64,000 bases of DNA from Erythrophleum ivorense (GCA_026724425.1 JAIUCV010000394.1:719363-783362), one strand, 5' to 3'. Numbered from the stretch's first letter, positions 10,256 through 21,641 are shown. The notes: generated by a model from the sequence alone, not told the origin. Numbers and translations are program-made.

Positions 10256-12213
10256 TGATAAAAGGATGTTATTATAGTATAAAAGATTTGAGTCCAGAGG
10301 ACCAGCGTTGCACTATGAACTATGAGACTTGAAATGAAGCTAAGACAAGATTGATTGGTTTGGTTGTGATTAAGTAACAAGTGACGAAAGCAAATAATGA
10401 TATAAATTCAATATGGAACAAGCACTAGACCGAGGCAAATCGCAGGAGCTCATGAAAAGTAACCGAATGACTATTCAGGCCAATGATTTAGGACAGGTTT
10501 CGAACTCGAACACGAAAGTATGCTAATCCACTCTCGTGATCTTAACAACTTTGCTAATCACTCTAGATGTCTAAACTCTCGTTTGAATCTAGCAGTTAAA
10601 AGCAAGCAATATAAACAGGTTCGATATGTTCACGATTCGCCTTAGCATCAACTCTCGCAGGCTAAGGACGAATCGCTCACCAATGATTGTTCTGTCAACC
10701 TATAACACTTTTGATGCATAGATTAACTAAGGATCTAAAACCGAGTGATCAAATCGACTTTAGCTTTAAGACTATCAGAGGTGAAAACAAACGATTCTTT
10801 TCATCTAAGATCCCAAGATACGACAACCTTAGCTGATGGTCGAAGTTGCCACAATCCGAAGATTAGGGTTCTTGTTGAGGTATGTATCCAACTTAATGGA
10901 CGCACTCTAGTTGATCTTTCGATTCAAAGATTAAGCGTCCTATCTGCATTCGATCAACTAACTCATGAAACTCCCTTGAAAAACCTAGATCTAGCTAAAG
11001 GACTACTCAGACATGGCGAGAATGATAACAGCAATGGATAAAACGGAATTCATTGAAAAATAAACAAAGAACAAAGGTTCAGAAATCTTCTCCAATACTG
11101 TCACAATGGTTCAGAGATCTTCTCCTTACAAAACAATGAAAAACTCCAAAAGCATCTCGCAAAAAAAAAAAAAACGTAGCCGAAACAATGGTTCAAAATA
11201 GGTCTAAGTAGTTCGGGGTTGAGCGTGTTCGATCGGACGGCTCAGATGGAAGCACGTGATCGAACGGTGTGTAAGCGTCGTGACAGTACTCGACGAAACG
11301 ACGTCGTGGGGGCGCTCGACCGAACGACGTCGTGCAGGCACGCGATCGAACGACGTCGTGCAGGCACGCGATCGAGTGACAGCATGCATGCACTCGATCG
11401 AGTGACAGCATGCATGCACTCGATCGAGTGACAGCATGCATGCACTCGATCGAGTGATGTCTTGATAGCACTCGAACGAGTGGTGTCTTGAAAGCACTCG
11501 GTCGAGTGGTGTATGGGGCTGAGCGGTCGAATGCACCAGTGGTCTGAGCGGTCGAATGCACCAGTGGTCTTAGCGGTCGAGTGCACCATTGGGCTGACAT
11601 GTCTTCACAAAAAACGTCATAACTCTTCAACCGCTTATCGGAATGACCTCAAACCGGTGCCAAATGAAAGCTAACTCAATTTCCTGTCTTGGAGGCGCTC
11701 GATCGAATGGTATTGTGGAGGCATTCGACCGAATGGTGTTGTGTAATCATTCGATCGAGTGCTGTAGTGGCTGCTTGACATGTCTTCATAAAAACCGTCA
11801 TAACTCTTCAACCGCTAATCGGAATGACCTCAAACCGGCGGCAAATGAAAGCTAACTCAATTTCCTATTCAGATCGATCGAGTGTTGTTGAGGATGCACT
11901 CGACCGAGTGGTTTAGGAGCACTCGGTCAGGTGGCTGCAGTGGAAGCGCTCGGTCGAGTGGTACAATGAGGCGCTCGGTCGAGTTGTGCATGGCGTTGAA
12001 TGGGCACTCGGGCGAGTGGTCGAGCGGTTGTGATCGAGCGGTTCCGAATGACGGCCTTTTTACTCTTTTTTCCTTCTTTCACCTCTTGCTGCTCCTTGTT
12101 GCCGAAACTCTCCTTGGAATGTCTTTAGACCTGAAAAGACTCGACAAAAACTAGAAAGACTCGGAAAACTCGTGAAAACAACGGTTAGAAAGCGTCAAAA
12201 ACGCAAGACATCA
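10256..12213 (-). repeat. 5' LTR of gag-pro element
   Basis: 1958 bp, a direct repeat of 3449-5407. Differences seen include small indels near 10869 and 11170 and scattered substitutions. The promoter should lie here on the minus strand; I could not place a convincing TATA box. CATGCATG boxes are at 11383, 11409 and 11435. Confidence 0.92.
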
Positions 12214-12311
12214 AATATCTATTTGGAAGTACAACGTACCAATAGTAATTAAACCCAAATAGATAATATAAACCCAAATAGATCATCAGCTTCTTAAGTC
12301 ACGACCAAAGT

Positions 12312-12614
12312 TTATTCTTCAGCATCGGTCATCTCAGAGTTTTCATCTACACTTGCGCTTTCACCTTCTTCATATGATGCATTTACAGGATCTGCTTTGT
12401 CATCTTCCTTGTTCTTCAGCTTCTCTATCATTATCATTATATCTTTATCGGTGGACGCCTTTTCTAACCAGAACACTATATCGACATTGTGCCTATTCAG
12501 CTTTATAGATCCTTGGCTAGGACAAACACTCCTGCTGACAACCATGAGTACACTACATTTACCAAAAGACACTTCCCACCCGTTAACCACCCCAAGGGAG
12601 GTGTAGAGCTTCAA
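12312..12614 (-). CDS. Unrecognised ORF fragment with acidic tail
   Basis: 100 codons, ending in an acidic run (EEGESASVDENSEMTDAEE). The middle part (PSQGSIKLNRHNVDIVFWLE) is related to the reverse complement of 39735-39830 and, in the opposite orientation, to 12790-12930. It therefore belongs to a repeated gene-like module. I do not recognise the family. It is probably the 3' end of a captured gene, and the true exon boundaries are unknown. Confidence 0.3.
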   Translation of the reverse strand: MKLYTSLGVVNGWEVSFGKCSVLMVVSRSVCPSQGSIKLNRHNVDIVFWLEKASTDKDIMIMIEKLKNKEDDKADPVNASYEEGESASVDENSEMTDAEE

Positions 12615-13027
12615 AGGGAACTCTAGTTCGACAGCTTACCTAACTGACCAGTTGTTGCCTTTTGATCCTTAACGCAAGAGATTCACACCCAAGATTTCCA
12701 TACAGTAAGGATCAAAAGGTAACAACTAGTTGTTTAGGTAGGCTGTCTTACTAGAGTCTCCTGTTTGAAACTCTATTCCTTCGTTGGCGGTGGTTAACCC
12801 GAGGAAAATGACTTTTAGTAAAATTTGAGTGTTTGATGTCAGCTGAGAATCCAAAATGCTGAATATGCGCAATGTCAGTATTGTGCTCTCGTTGAGAAAA
12901 GGTGTCCACTGATCAATGTCGTATAGAGCAAGTAATCAAATCACAGCATAGATCAGACATTGAGCTGAAAAAATGAAACTTGAGATTTTAAGTCAGTAAA
13001 CGAAAAGACAATGATCGCCAAATTTAC

Positions 13028-13096
13028 CTTGCTTATTCGGCTTTGCAGTGCAAAATAGGCTCCTTCTCTGCCTGTAACCGCAACAAGATTCACCAT
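13028..13096 (-). pseudogene. Captured exon-like piece (23 codons)
   Basis: On the minus strand an ATG begins a 69-nt open stretch (MVNLVAVTGREGAYFALQ...) that ends at a good 5' splice site, AAG|GTAAAT. Related but decayed copies occur in plus orientation at 16430 and 41455. The next possible exon starts after TTTTTTCAG near 12965. The family was not recognised. Confidence 0.35.
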
Positions 13097-13735
13097 TGTA
13101 AGACCTATCATTCAAAATCAGAAACAGAAACTTTATAAATTTAACAATTACCCACACTTCAACATCAAGATAATCTAAAAATCTTGTTTACTAAATTATT
13201 GAATGGATTGGTGCATATGTGATGATGATCAGTGAAGGGATTGAAATCCGAGTCCTATGTTTGGTCGGATTAAAAAATAAAGCTTTCAACGTGAGAAACA
13301 AGACTGGCTTATTATAAAACCCTAATGCACACGGTTGAGTTACTACTAAAATAAAATAAAGAAACACGTTGATCTGTGCGTATAATCAAATGTGAATTAA
13401 CATGGAGACTCGCTCAAACCATAAAAATAATTTATTTTGTCCTGAATAAGATTGAGTCGAGGAATCAATCATGCAGAAAACAAAAAGTGTTGGAATTGAG
13501 TGAAAAACCTCAAGATTAATTACCTTCTTCTCTTATAACAATCCAAATAGGATCGGAACCAGAATCAGCAAAATCGGGTCAAACTCGGACTTAAACTTTG
13601 AAACCCCTCTCAAACGGAAGCTCATCGACGTTCGTATCTCCGGAGAAAAAAGAAACACAACTCTCTTTTATTGGATTCCATTATATGTGAGAGACTGAGA
13701 GTGATCCTCCGTCGGAGGAGTCGCACCATGCATGC

Positions 13736-13737
<2 letters not shown>

Positions 13738-13790
<53 letters not shown>
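13738..13790. repeat. (GA)n microsatellite
   Basis: An uninterrupted GA run of about 53 bp. It lies just downstream (minus strand) of a TATA-like module; the homologous positions at 39120 and 40930 hold different simple repeats. Confidence 0.95.
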
Positions 13791-13796
<6 letters not shown>

Positions 13797-13799
13797 GGC

Positions 13800-13860
13800 A
13801 AATAGATGTATGGATAGGGAGGAGAGTGTGGGGATTTTATAGCAGACGGACATGTGTAGG
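13800..13860 (-). promoter_or_regulatory. Core-promoter-like module (copy 1)
   Basis: Minus strand CTATAAAATCCCCACACTC followed by a CT-rich leader, as in plant core promoters. The same module with the same spacing is at 39085 and 40860 on the plus strand. Activity is unknown. Confidence 0.4.
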
Positions 13861-15141
13861 AGCGGGTTTTAAAAAAAAAAAATTGAAAATTATAACAAAT
13901 GATATTTTGTAATTCCATAAAATTGGGACGTATTACCAAAAAAGATAAAAGGGAAACAAATCAAAGAAACCATTGGTAAGAACGTTTTGTTTTTGTTATA
14001 GGCTTTTGCTTTAGTCACACATACCTAAAGTATATAATCCGATTTTTGTTTACTTGAAAAAAAAAACTACAACTATGATTTGTTAATTTTTGAGGTTGGA
14101 CTAGCTGTATTTGCACACACACCAATTAGTCATGTTACCAAAAATTACAAAAAGTGACGTGGAAGTTCCACCCACATCTCTTTAGGCAGCCTTAATTATA
14201 GGATGAAAACAAAAAATAAGTTTGGTTCGAGATATGAATTATCATATTAAACGTAGTCAGATTCAAGTTTCTTATCTGTTATTAATGTAGAAAGAAATAT
14301 GGTAAGACAAGAACAAAAAGAAGAAAGATAAAAACAGAAACAGAAGAAAAGAAGGAAGGAGGAAAGGATGAGAAGATTTGGTCTGATCCAAGAACTCATA
14401 TTTCCCTGCATAGCTAAACTCAATACTTTATTGGTTTTTTTGTAGTTTATGCAGAAAGTGTTTGCAATTTGTGGCGGATTACTGTCGAAGAAATGCCCGA
14501 AAAGGCAGGCAATGTTATAGTGTAAATATAATCAAATTTGATGAGTTTTGGATCGAAAGCTTTGACCACACACGCACAAACAAAGAAAGGGTTGAATTAG
14601 CTGTATTACCAGAATGAGTAAAACAATTAACAGGCCTAACTTTATATCACTATAATTGACTTTGTATAATGCCATGCGTCTTGTTTTGTCTCTTGGTCAC
14701 TTGTTTACTTTGTGATTAATTGCTTCGATGTGATCATTGTGTTTTTACTTGTGGAATGGCATGTTTCTAGGTCTTGGCTAATAGCCTATATCGATTGTCA
14801 CTATTAGAGCTCGCATTTATTGGACTGAATAAACAGATGCAAACAAGGATTAAAAGAATACATTGCACGAGATGAAAATGAAGCAAGAAATACAGCAAAA
14901 TTTACAAAAAGTGACGTGGAAGTTCCACCCACATCTTTTTAGGCAGCCTTAATTATAGGATGAAAACAAAAAATAAGTTTGGTTCGAGATATGAATTATC
15001 ATATTAAACGTAGTCAGATTCAAGTTTCTTGTCTGTTATGACTGTAGAAAGAAATATGGTAAGAGAAGAACAAAAAGAAGAAAGATAAAAACAGAAGAAA
15101 AGGAGGAAGTAGGAAAAGATGAGAAGATTTTGTCAGATCGC

Positions 15142-15583
15142 TGTTAAGTTTCCTTGGCATCCAACCTAAAACCAATTGGCAATAGGTGGAGAGGCCTCAG
15201 TCCCTTATATATCACTTAAGTCCCATCCAAATTTCCGATGTGGGATATTCTCACACACTCTTTAGAGATTAAGGCCTCATGGCCCATTAACCTCTACAAT
15301 ATCCCAATACCCCCCCCCCCTCGAGATAATGGTCATTCTAGCCATTAATCTCGCAGACCATCAATCCTAGGGTCGGGGGGTCGGGCCCTTTTTGGGCCGG
15401 GTCAACGAGAGTGTGTGGATCAGGCTCTGATACCATGTTAAGTTTCCTTGGCATCCAACCTAAAACCAATTGGCAATAGGTGGAGAGGCCTCAGTCCCAT
15501 CCAAATTTCCGATGTGAGATATTCTCACACACTCTTTAGAGATTAAGGCCTCATGGCCCATTAACCTCTACACTATCCCAATA
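15142..15583 (-). mobile_element. TRIM element (miniature LTR retrotransposon)
   Basis: 442 bp, flanked by a perfect TSD ATCGC (15137-15141 and 15584-15588). The terminal direct repeats are 168 bp (15142-15309) and 148 bp (15436-15583), the second lacking a 20-bp TATATATCACTTAAG-containing segment. On the minus strand the 126-bp interior holds an initiator-tRNA-Met PBS (TGGTATCAGAGCC, 15423-15435) beside the right repeat and a G-rich polypurine tract beside the left repeat (15310-15325). It encodes nothing. It interrupts a host segment whose uninterrupted relatives are near 14380 and 38240. Confidence 0.9.
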
Positions 15584-15588
15584 ATCGC

Positions 15589-17658
15589 AGAACTCAAATT
15601 TCCCTGCATAGCTAAACTCAATAGTACTTATTGGTTTTTTTGTAGTTTATGCAGAAAGTGTTTGCAAGTTATGGTAATGTTATAAGGTAAATATAATCAG
15701 GCAATGTTATAAGGTAATGTTATAAGGTAAATATAATCAAATTTGATGAGTTTCCTTCAAAGAGAGGATCTTTCGCATTTGAAGAGATAAGTGAGAGAAG
15801 ATGGAGAGCAGAGAGTGCAAGATTGGATCAGGAAATGGATGCCCCATACTAGCTTTTGGCGTAACGATGACGGTGGCTACTTCTTCTTCATCAGCGGATA
15901 GAGAGACGAGGACATAAACGAGAGATAACGTGCGGGTTTAGAAATCAGGGATAATTTTACTAAAGAAGTCAAAGAGAGCTGCTTCTGCTCCCTTGAGAGG
16001 CAAGGAAACGCCGAGTCTTAGAGAAACGAGAGGACGTAGACGAGAGAGAAAGAAAAGAGTTTGGAAGTCCCCAAGACAAATAAATGTGGGTCAAAAATAT
16101 GAAATATTAACTGAATCCCACATCGGTAATTATCAAATATGTAGTCTTAGTATATAAAGGTGTAAACCATTAGACTCTTTTTGAAATTAGTAATATTAGA
16201 GGAACAGTTTTAGAATAAGCCAGTCTTGTTTCTGTCGTTGAAAGCTTTGATTTTTAATCCGACCAAACCTAGGACTCGAATTTCAATCCCTTCACTGATC
16301 ATCATCACATATATATGGACTTCATTCAATAATTTAGTAAATCAGAGGTTTAGAATATCTAGATGTGTGAGTGTGGGGTGAGTGTTAAATTTATATAGTT
16401 GTTGTTTCTGATTTTGGATGATGGGTCTTACAGTGGTGAATCTTGTTGTGGTTACAGGCGGTATGCGGGCATCTTAGCACATGAATGTTTAAAGAAAGCC
16501 TTGATATATTTTATGTTTTTATGATGCATGCATAAAGGTATTCAAAGTTAGTTTCACCATGATATTCAGGTAAAACACTCATCTAAATACCTGTGAAAAT
16601 ATATGATCTCTATTTTTTTTTTACGTGTATTCTTTTGTGATTGCAAGCGTTTAAAGACCATAATCCTGCGTGCTTGTCGTTCAATTCTGCTATTGGTTTG
16701 TATTCATTTTCATTTAAATGAACCACTTGGTTTGTATTCATTTTCATTTCATTCAGAATGCACAAGCTCCATCAAAAGAAGATAGCCAAGAGAAATGAGA
16801 CAATTGCGCTGGTGTTCCCTAGCTTCTAGGGGCCGGGTATCTAATTCCATGATGCTCCGTTTGAAATGCCCATGACAGGTAAAGAAAAGAAACTAAAGAG
16901 AGAAGGAGAGAGCTGCTCACATATCACCAGCAGCTCTCTACTTGTCCCTTTTGCTACTTCACTTTGTCTGCCACGTGACATTTCAAAGGCAGCATGATGG
17001 AATGAGATGCCCTTAGAAGCTGGAATCTACCTTGCTTGTTGATGCTAGCTAGGAAACGCCGACACAACAACTGTGTCATTATGTTTCCATTGAGCTTGTG
17101 CAGTTTGAAATGAAAACTTGGTGCGGTGCTTTGTACTTCCAAATATTCTATGTAAAGCTTTTTGCCAATTAGGGGAAAAGTTAGTGAAAGTATTATTTTT
17201 ATCCTCTGTCTCTCATCTGTTCATCATCATCCAAACGCAGATCCGTCTAGGTGATCTTCTTTGGTTGCCTCATCTTCAGAATCTAGGTTAATAACATTGT
17301 TAGATAAAGCTTGAAGCTTTTGATCCAAAACTCATCAAATTTAATTATATTGACCTAATGTTGCCTGCATTTTGGGTAGTGAAACACGACTTTGCTTAAT
17401 CTGTTCTTAACAAAATCTGAAAAACCCTAGCTATAAAAACAAAACAAAAAAAAACATGAAGAAGGTGGGGTTATTTTAAACAACAAAGTGGGAAGTCTCC
17501 TTTGGTTTGAAGAACTTTTTTCAGGAGTACTATCTTCCACGAAGCTAACAATCTTGTTGGGATACACTCAGAGCACACTCAAAGCTTCGTTAATTATTTT
17601 ACTTATCTTTGAATAATATCGTCCTCTTGTTCTTGCCTTGTTTACCCGAGTTTTTGCA
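15589..17658. repeat. Host mosaic region up to the Athila insertion
   Basis: Continues the left arm of the inverted duplication (15.78-16.0 with 36.9-37.26 kb; 17.23-17.34 with 36.48-36.6 kb). 16225-16690 is also a direct relative of 41255-41790, including a decayed copy of the exon at 41740. A 10-bp hairpin GAGAGCTGCT/AGCAGCTCTC lies at 16908-16937. No intact gene was found. Confidence 0.65.
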
Positions 17659-17663
17659 GGTAT

Positions 17664-17940
17664 TGATGTGTTCAACATTTACATGCATTTAGGACCTTGA
17701 ACTGTATAGTTTTATGTGTATTTGAGTCTCATTTCGTACCACCTAGAGTAGGTTTCATCCACTTAGAGGCATTTAATCTTTAGGAAAACATTTTGCATTT
17801 CCATTGCATTTGGAGTGTGTTTTGCAGGCAAAAGAGCTGAAAGCTGAGAAGACGTGAAGGAGTGACGGCCAGAGACAAACGGAACACGGATCGGAGCTAA
17901 GACGCATTCGGAGAAGGTCGGAGAAAAGAGGACTTGAGCC
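17664..17940 (+). repeat. Athila 5' LTR, truncated
   Basis: Matches the first 277 bp of the 3' LTR (34393 onward) up to GAGGACTTGAGC, then jumps directly into gag. About 1030 bp of LTR, the TATA region, the PBS and the gag start are deleted, so this copy lacks its own 5' promoter. Confidence 0.88.
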
Positions 17941-18790
17941 TCACTCAGCGGGAATGCACATCAATGGGAAAAAGGTCTTCCGCAAGGCTCCATTACCTCA
18001 TGGGACCAATGCAAGAAAGCTTTCTTAGCCAAATTCTTCTCCACAACAAGGACCGCAAAGCTGAGAAACGACATCTCCAGCTTCAACCAGATGAACGGGG
18101 AAACTTTTTGTGAAGCCTGGGAACGCTTTAAGAGCTACACCACGCAGTGCCCCCACCATGGCTACTCCACTGAGTCCCTTTTGAGTACCCTATACAGAGG
18201 CGTTCTGCCCAAGTATCGACAGATGCTGGACACCGCAAGCCACAGGAACTTCCTAGGAATGCATGTCGATGATGGACTCGCCCTGGTGGAAAATTTGGCA
18301 ATGAGTGACGGTAATTACAATGAGGCGTACGACCGGACCGCCAGACCTACCTTCGATAGAGACCGAGGAGAAACACAAGCGGGACCTCAAGACTATCAAC
18401 GATAAGCTGGACAAGCTTCTCTTAGGACAGCAAACGCAAATGCTCCACCTGGTTGAGGAGGCCACTACTGCCCCCGACGAGCCATTCTTGACTGAGGAAG
18501 AACTACGTAAACAACCAAGGAGGCTACACCTACCGTAACAACCCCAACCTGTCGTACAGGAGCACCAACGTCGAAAACCCACAAGATCTGGTCTACCCAC
18601 CCCCGGTCCACCCGTCTGGGCAGAACAAGCCATTCGTACCTTTCAAACAGCAAGGCGGTTTTGTGAAAAACCAGTACTACGGGAACCAAGGCAGCTACCC
18701 ACCTAAGCAACCCTCTGCACCACCTAGTTTTGAGGGACAACAAGGCCAAGGAAGCCATAGCAACACCCAGGACAATCTTCAGGAGCTCTC
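17941..18790 (+). pseudogene. Athila gag, truncated and frameshifted
   Basis: The N-terminus was lost with the 5' LTR deletion. The capsid-like core is readable from about 17985 (SITSWDQCKKAFLAKFF) through NGETFCEAWERFKSYTTQCPHHGY at 18091-18160. It shifts frame near 18345 and again near 18510, where an Asn/Gln/Pro-rich tail (SYRSTNVENPQDLVYPP) continues. No zinc knuckle. It is homologous to the Gag at 8513-10129. Confidence 0.8.
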
Positions 18791-18793
18791 GAC

Positions 18794-19999
18794 ATGAGCA
18801 AAAAGTTTGCCGAGGTGAACAACAGGGTTGACATGTCCTACAATTACCTCAACTCCAAGCTAGAGACATTGTCGGGACGAATTCAGCAGCTCGAGAGTAA
18901 GGGCGCACCATCTTCTTCTAAGCAGCTTGGCCAACTCCCTGGAAAAGCCGTCGACAACCCCAAGGAATACGCCAATGCAATCACCCTGAGATGCGGCAAG
19001 GAACTCCCACCACGAGTCGCACCGGTCCAGATCAATGAGGACATTGATGTTCAAGAGGGGGAGATTGCCACTGAAAATGTTATTCCAGAGCCGCAGATTG
19101 AGGAAAGAACTCAGGTTGACCAGAGGAATCAGAAAGAAAACGCTTTTGTGCCACCTCCTTACAAACCCAAACTCCCTTTCCCTTCTCGTTTTAAGAAACA
19201 ACAATTGGAGAAGTTTAAAGCATTATTTGATGAGCAGTTGAAGGAGATTGAAGTGAAAATGCCTTTGCTTGATGCCTTTATGTTAATTCCCCCTTACCAG
19301 AAGTTTCTGAAGGATGCTATCCTGGAAAGAACGAAAGAAGCGCAAGGAATGGTCGTTCTATCTCACGAGTGTAGCGCAATCATCCAGAGGAAAGTGGTCC
19401 AGAAGAAGCTGGGAGACCCAGGAAGTTTTACCCTACCTTGTTCACTGGGACCTCTTGCGTTCCACAGCTGTCTATGTGACTTAGGAGCTAGCGTTTCGCT
19501 AATGCCCCTAACAGTGGCCAAGAAGCTCGGCTTTGAGAAATATAAAGACTGCAAAATCTTTTTGGTTTTGGCGGATAGGTCAATCCGACTCCCAGTCGGT
19601 ATGCTTGAAGACCTACCTGTGCGCATAGGAAACGTTGAGATACCAACAGATTTTGTGGTACAAGAGATGGACGAAGAACCCAAAGACACTTTGATCTTGG
19701 GGAGACCGTTTTTGGCAACAGCTGGAGCAGTAATAGACGTCAAAAAAGGAAAGATTGAGCTGAACCTTGGAAAAGATTTCAGACTAAACTTTGACATCAG
19801 GGACATCATGAGGAAACCCACAATCAGAGGACAGTTCTTCTGGGTTGAGACTCTAGACCAACTAGCTGACGAGTACCTTGAGGAGTTGGCCACAGAAGAT
19901 CAACTCCAGCTAACCCTGAGCAAAGAATCCGAGGAAAAGAGCTACTTCAATCTGAGCAGCGTGAGTATGCTAGACTCCTTGATTCACACAAAATCTTGA
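18794..19999 (+). CDS. Athila Gag tail and aspartic protease
   Basis: 401-codon frame. The C-terminal part of Gag comes first, then a protease with active site CDLGASVSLMP near residue 228 and LILGRPFLATAGAVID about 75 residues later, the usual Athila arrangement with DLGA in place of DSGA. The frame ends 4 nt into the next ORF, which carries reverse transcriptase in another frame. A single pol frame is normal for this lineage, so one indel near 19985 probably separated them. Confidence 0.8.
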   Translation: MSKKFAEVNNRVDMSYNYLNSKLETLSGRIQQLESKGAPSSSKQLGQLPGKAVDNPKEYANAITLRCGKELPPRVAPVQINEDIDVQEGEIATENVIPEPQIEERTQVDQRNQKENAFVPPPYKPKLPFPSRFKKQQLEKFKALFDEQLKEIEVKMPLLDAFMLIPPYQKFLKDAILERTKEAQGMVVLSHECSAIIQRKVVQKKLGDPGSFTLPCSLGPLAFHSCLCDLGASVSLMPLTVAKKLGFEKYKDCKIFLVLADRSIRLPVGMLEDLPVRIGNVEIPTDFVVQEMDEEPKDTLILGRPFLATAGAVIDVKKGKIELNLGKDFRLNFDIRDIMRKPTIRGQFFWVETLDQLADEYLEELATEDQLQLTLSKESEEKSYFNLSSVSMLDSLIHTKS

Positions 20000-21528
20000 C
20001 TGATGAATCACCCATCGAAGATGCAAAAGAGAGTCGGAACTGGTCAATCGAGGTGGATCAGTTGGAAGCTACACAAAAAGGGACGGTTGAGCAAGTACCC
20101 GTGGATGATTGGAGCGAGCTAAAAGCCCCAAAGGTGGACCTGAAAACTTTACCCCAAGGGCTAAGGTACGCTTTTCTTGGACCCAACTCCACCTACCCTG
20201 TAATTGTGAACCAAAATCTCAGCCCTAATGAATTAGCCTCCCTGTTAAGCGAGTTGAGGAAGTTCAGGAGAGCCATTGATTACTCTCTTGAGGACATCAA
20301 AGGCATATTTCCTGAGCTCTGTACTCACCGAATACACCTTGATAACGAATCTAAAAGCTCGGTTGAACATCAGAGGAGACTTAACCCCAACCTGAAGGAA
20401 GTGGTGAAGAAGGAGATACTCAAGCTGTTGGATGCTGGGGTAATTTACCCAATCAGTGATAGCACTGGGGTATCCCCTGTTCACTGCGTTCCAAAGAAAG
20501 GGGGGATTACGGTCATTAAAAATGATAAAGATGAATTAATCCCTACCCGAACCATAAACGGTCACTGTATGTGCATTGACTATAGAAAACTCAACTCGGC
20601 AACAAGAAAGGATCATTTTCCACTCCCCTTCATCGATCAGATGCTTGAGCGGTTGGCAAATCATCATTTCTACTGTTTCCTTGATGGGTATTCTGGTTTT
20701 TTCCAAATCCCTATCCATCCTAATGATCAAGAAAAAACAACCTTCACCTGTCCGTACAGAACCTTTGCCTATAAAAGAATGCCATTTGGTTTATGCAACG
20801 CCCCAACAACCTTTCAGAGGTGTATGACCTCTATATTCTCTGACTTGATTGAGGACACCGTTGAGGTTTTTATGGACGATTTCTCTGTATACGGTTGTTC
20901 TTTTGTTTCTTGTCTGTCAAACTTGTGCAGGGTCCTCAAGCGCTGTGAAGAAACCAACCTCGTCCTGAATTGGGAGAAATGCCATTTTATGGTTCAAGAA
21001 GGAATCGTCTTGGGACATAAGATATCAGAGAAAGGCATTGAGGTTGATCAAGCCAAGATTGAGGTGACGGTTCAGTTGGCACCGCCTAATTCAGTCAAAG
21101 ACGTAAGAAGCTTCTTGGGGCATGCTGGGTTTTATAGGCGTTTCATCAAAGATTTCTCCAAGATTGCCCGACCCTTGACGCGCCTCTTGTGCAAGGAGAC
21201 CGAATTCTTGTTTGACGAGGATTGCTTGAAAGCTTTTAACTTGATCAAGGAAGCCCTAGTCACCGCTCCAATTGTACAAGCACCAAACTGGGGTCACCCC
21301 TTCGAAATAATGTGCGACGCCAGTGACTATGCGGTTGGAGCAGTCCTTGGACAGAGAATTGACAAAAGCTACATGTCATCTACTACGCAAGTAGAACACT
21401 GGACGATGCCCAAGGCAGGTATGCCACAACAGAGAAAGAGCTTCTTGCCGTGGTCTTTGCCTTTGAGAAGTTTTGAAGCTACCTGGTTGGATCAAAAGTC
21501 GTGGTATACACCGACCACGCAGCCCTGA
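19996..21528 (+). CDS. Athila reverse transcriptase and start of RNase H
   Basis: 510-codon frame. RT motifs appear in order: CIDYRKLNSATRKDHFPLPF near residue 195, FLDGYSGFFQIPI, MPFGLCNAPTTFQRCM and the catalytic VFMDDFSVYG near residue 292. The RT core has no stops. RNase H begins at PFEIMCDASDYAVGAVLG (about residue 435) but shifts frame at about 21370. It would act in the virus-like particle to copy the RNA. Confidence 0.85.
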   Translation: MTDESPIEDAKESRNWSIEVDQLEATQKGTVEQVPVDDWSELKAPKVDLKTLPQGLRYAFLGPNSTYPVIVNQNLSPNELASLLSELRKFRRAIDYSLEDIKGIFPELCTHRIHLDNESKSSVEHQRRLNPNLKEVVKKEILKLLDAGVIYPISDSTGVSPVHCVPKKGGITVIKNDKDELIPTRTINGHCMCIDYRKLNSATRKDHFPLPFIDQMLERLANHHFYCFLDGYSGFFQIPIHPNDQEKTTFTCPYRTFAYKRMPFGLCNAPTTFQRCMTSIFSDLIEDTVEVFMDDFSVYGCSFVSCLSNLCRVLKRCEETNLVLNWEKCHFMVQEGIVLGHKISEKGIEVDQAKIEVTVQLAPPNSVKDVRSFLGHAGFYRRFIKDFSKIARPLTRLLCKETEFLFDEDCLKAFNLIKEALVTAPIVQAPNWGHPFEIMCDASDYAVGAVLGQRIDKSYMSSTTQVEHWTMPKAGMPQQRKSFLPWSLPLRSFEATWLDQKSWYTPTTQP

Positions 21529-21641
21529 GGCACATTCTGGCCTAAAAAGACACTAAACCAAGGCTCTTGGGGTGGATACTTCTGCTCCAGGAATTCGACT
21601 TGGAGATCTTAGATAAGAAAAGAGTGGAAAATGGCGTAGCA
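21365..21641 (+). pseudogene. Athila RNase H remnant
   Basis: In a shifted frame the RNase H continues as ATTEKELLAVVFAFEKF and VVVYTDHAALRHIL, but TGA and TAA stops interrupt it near 21474 and 21544. The last codons before the Tekay insertion (VENGVA) continue after it as ADHLSRL at 28970, which shows the reading frame split by the insertion. Confidence 0.75.

Larger units (their letters stand above)
3449..12213 (-). mobile_element. Non-autonomous gag-pro LTR retrotransposon (Athila/Tat-like)
   Basis: Complete element on the minus strand. Two LTRs of 1959 and 1958 bp start TGAT and end ATCA, and are flanked by a perfect 5-bp TSD AATAT (3444-3448 and 12214-12218). The PBS adjoins the 10256 LTR and the polypurine tract adjoins the 5407 LTR. 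Only gag and an aspartic protease are encoded; no reverse transcriptase, RNase H or integrase motif was found. I saw roughly a dozen to fifteen differences between the LTRs, so it is fairly young. It would need pol from an autonomous relative, possibly of the Athila class, to move. Confidence 0.9.
12219..15136. repeat. Host mosaic region, left arm of inverted duplication
   Basis: Mostly non-coding sequence. From about 12.8 kb it is the left arm of an inverted duplication whose right arm is 36.4-41.8 kb. Matched points: 13.2 with 41.3, 13.4 with 41.15, 14.0 with 38.9 and 14.5 with 38.1 kb. A 140-bp segment at 14142-14280 is repeated directly at 14899-15040. It contains gene-like exon pieces, listed separately. 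Confidence 0.65.

Noticed and set aside
13622..13939. Minus-strand ORF with Ser-Leu runs
   Set aside because: Translation of the GA microsatellite; no other protein features.
15142..15583. Tandem duplication or tRNA remnant instead of TRIM
   Set aside because: The perfect 5-bp TSD plus adjacent PBS and purine tract fit a TRIM; the GGCTCTGATACCA is the PBS complement, not a tRNA gene.
16800..16960. microRNA precursor suspected from the GAGAGCTGCT hairpin
   Set aside because: The stem is only 10 bp with a short loop; no long paired arms and no known mature sequence recognised.
16954..17142. 62-codon minus-strand ORF
   Set aside because: No recognised domain, inside the repeated host mosaic, length expected by chance.
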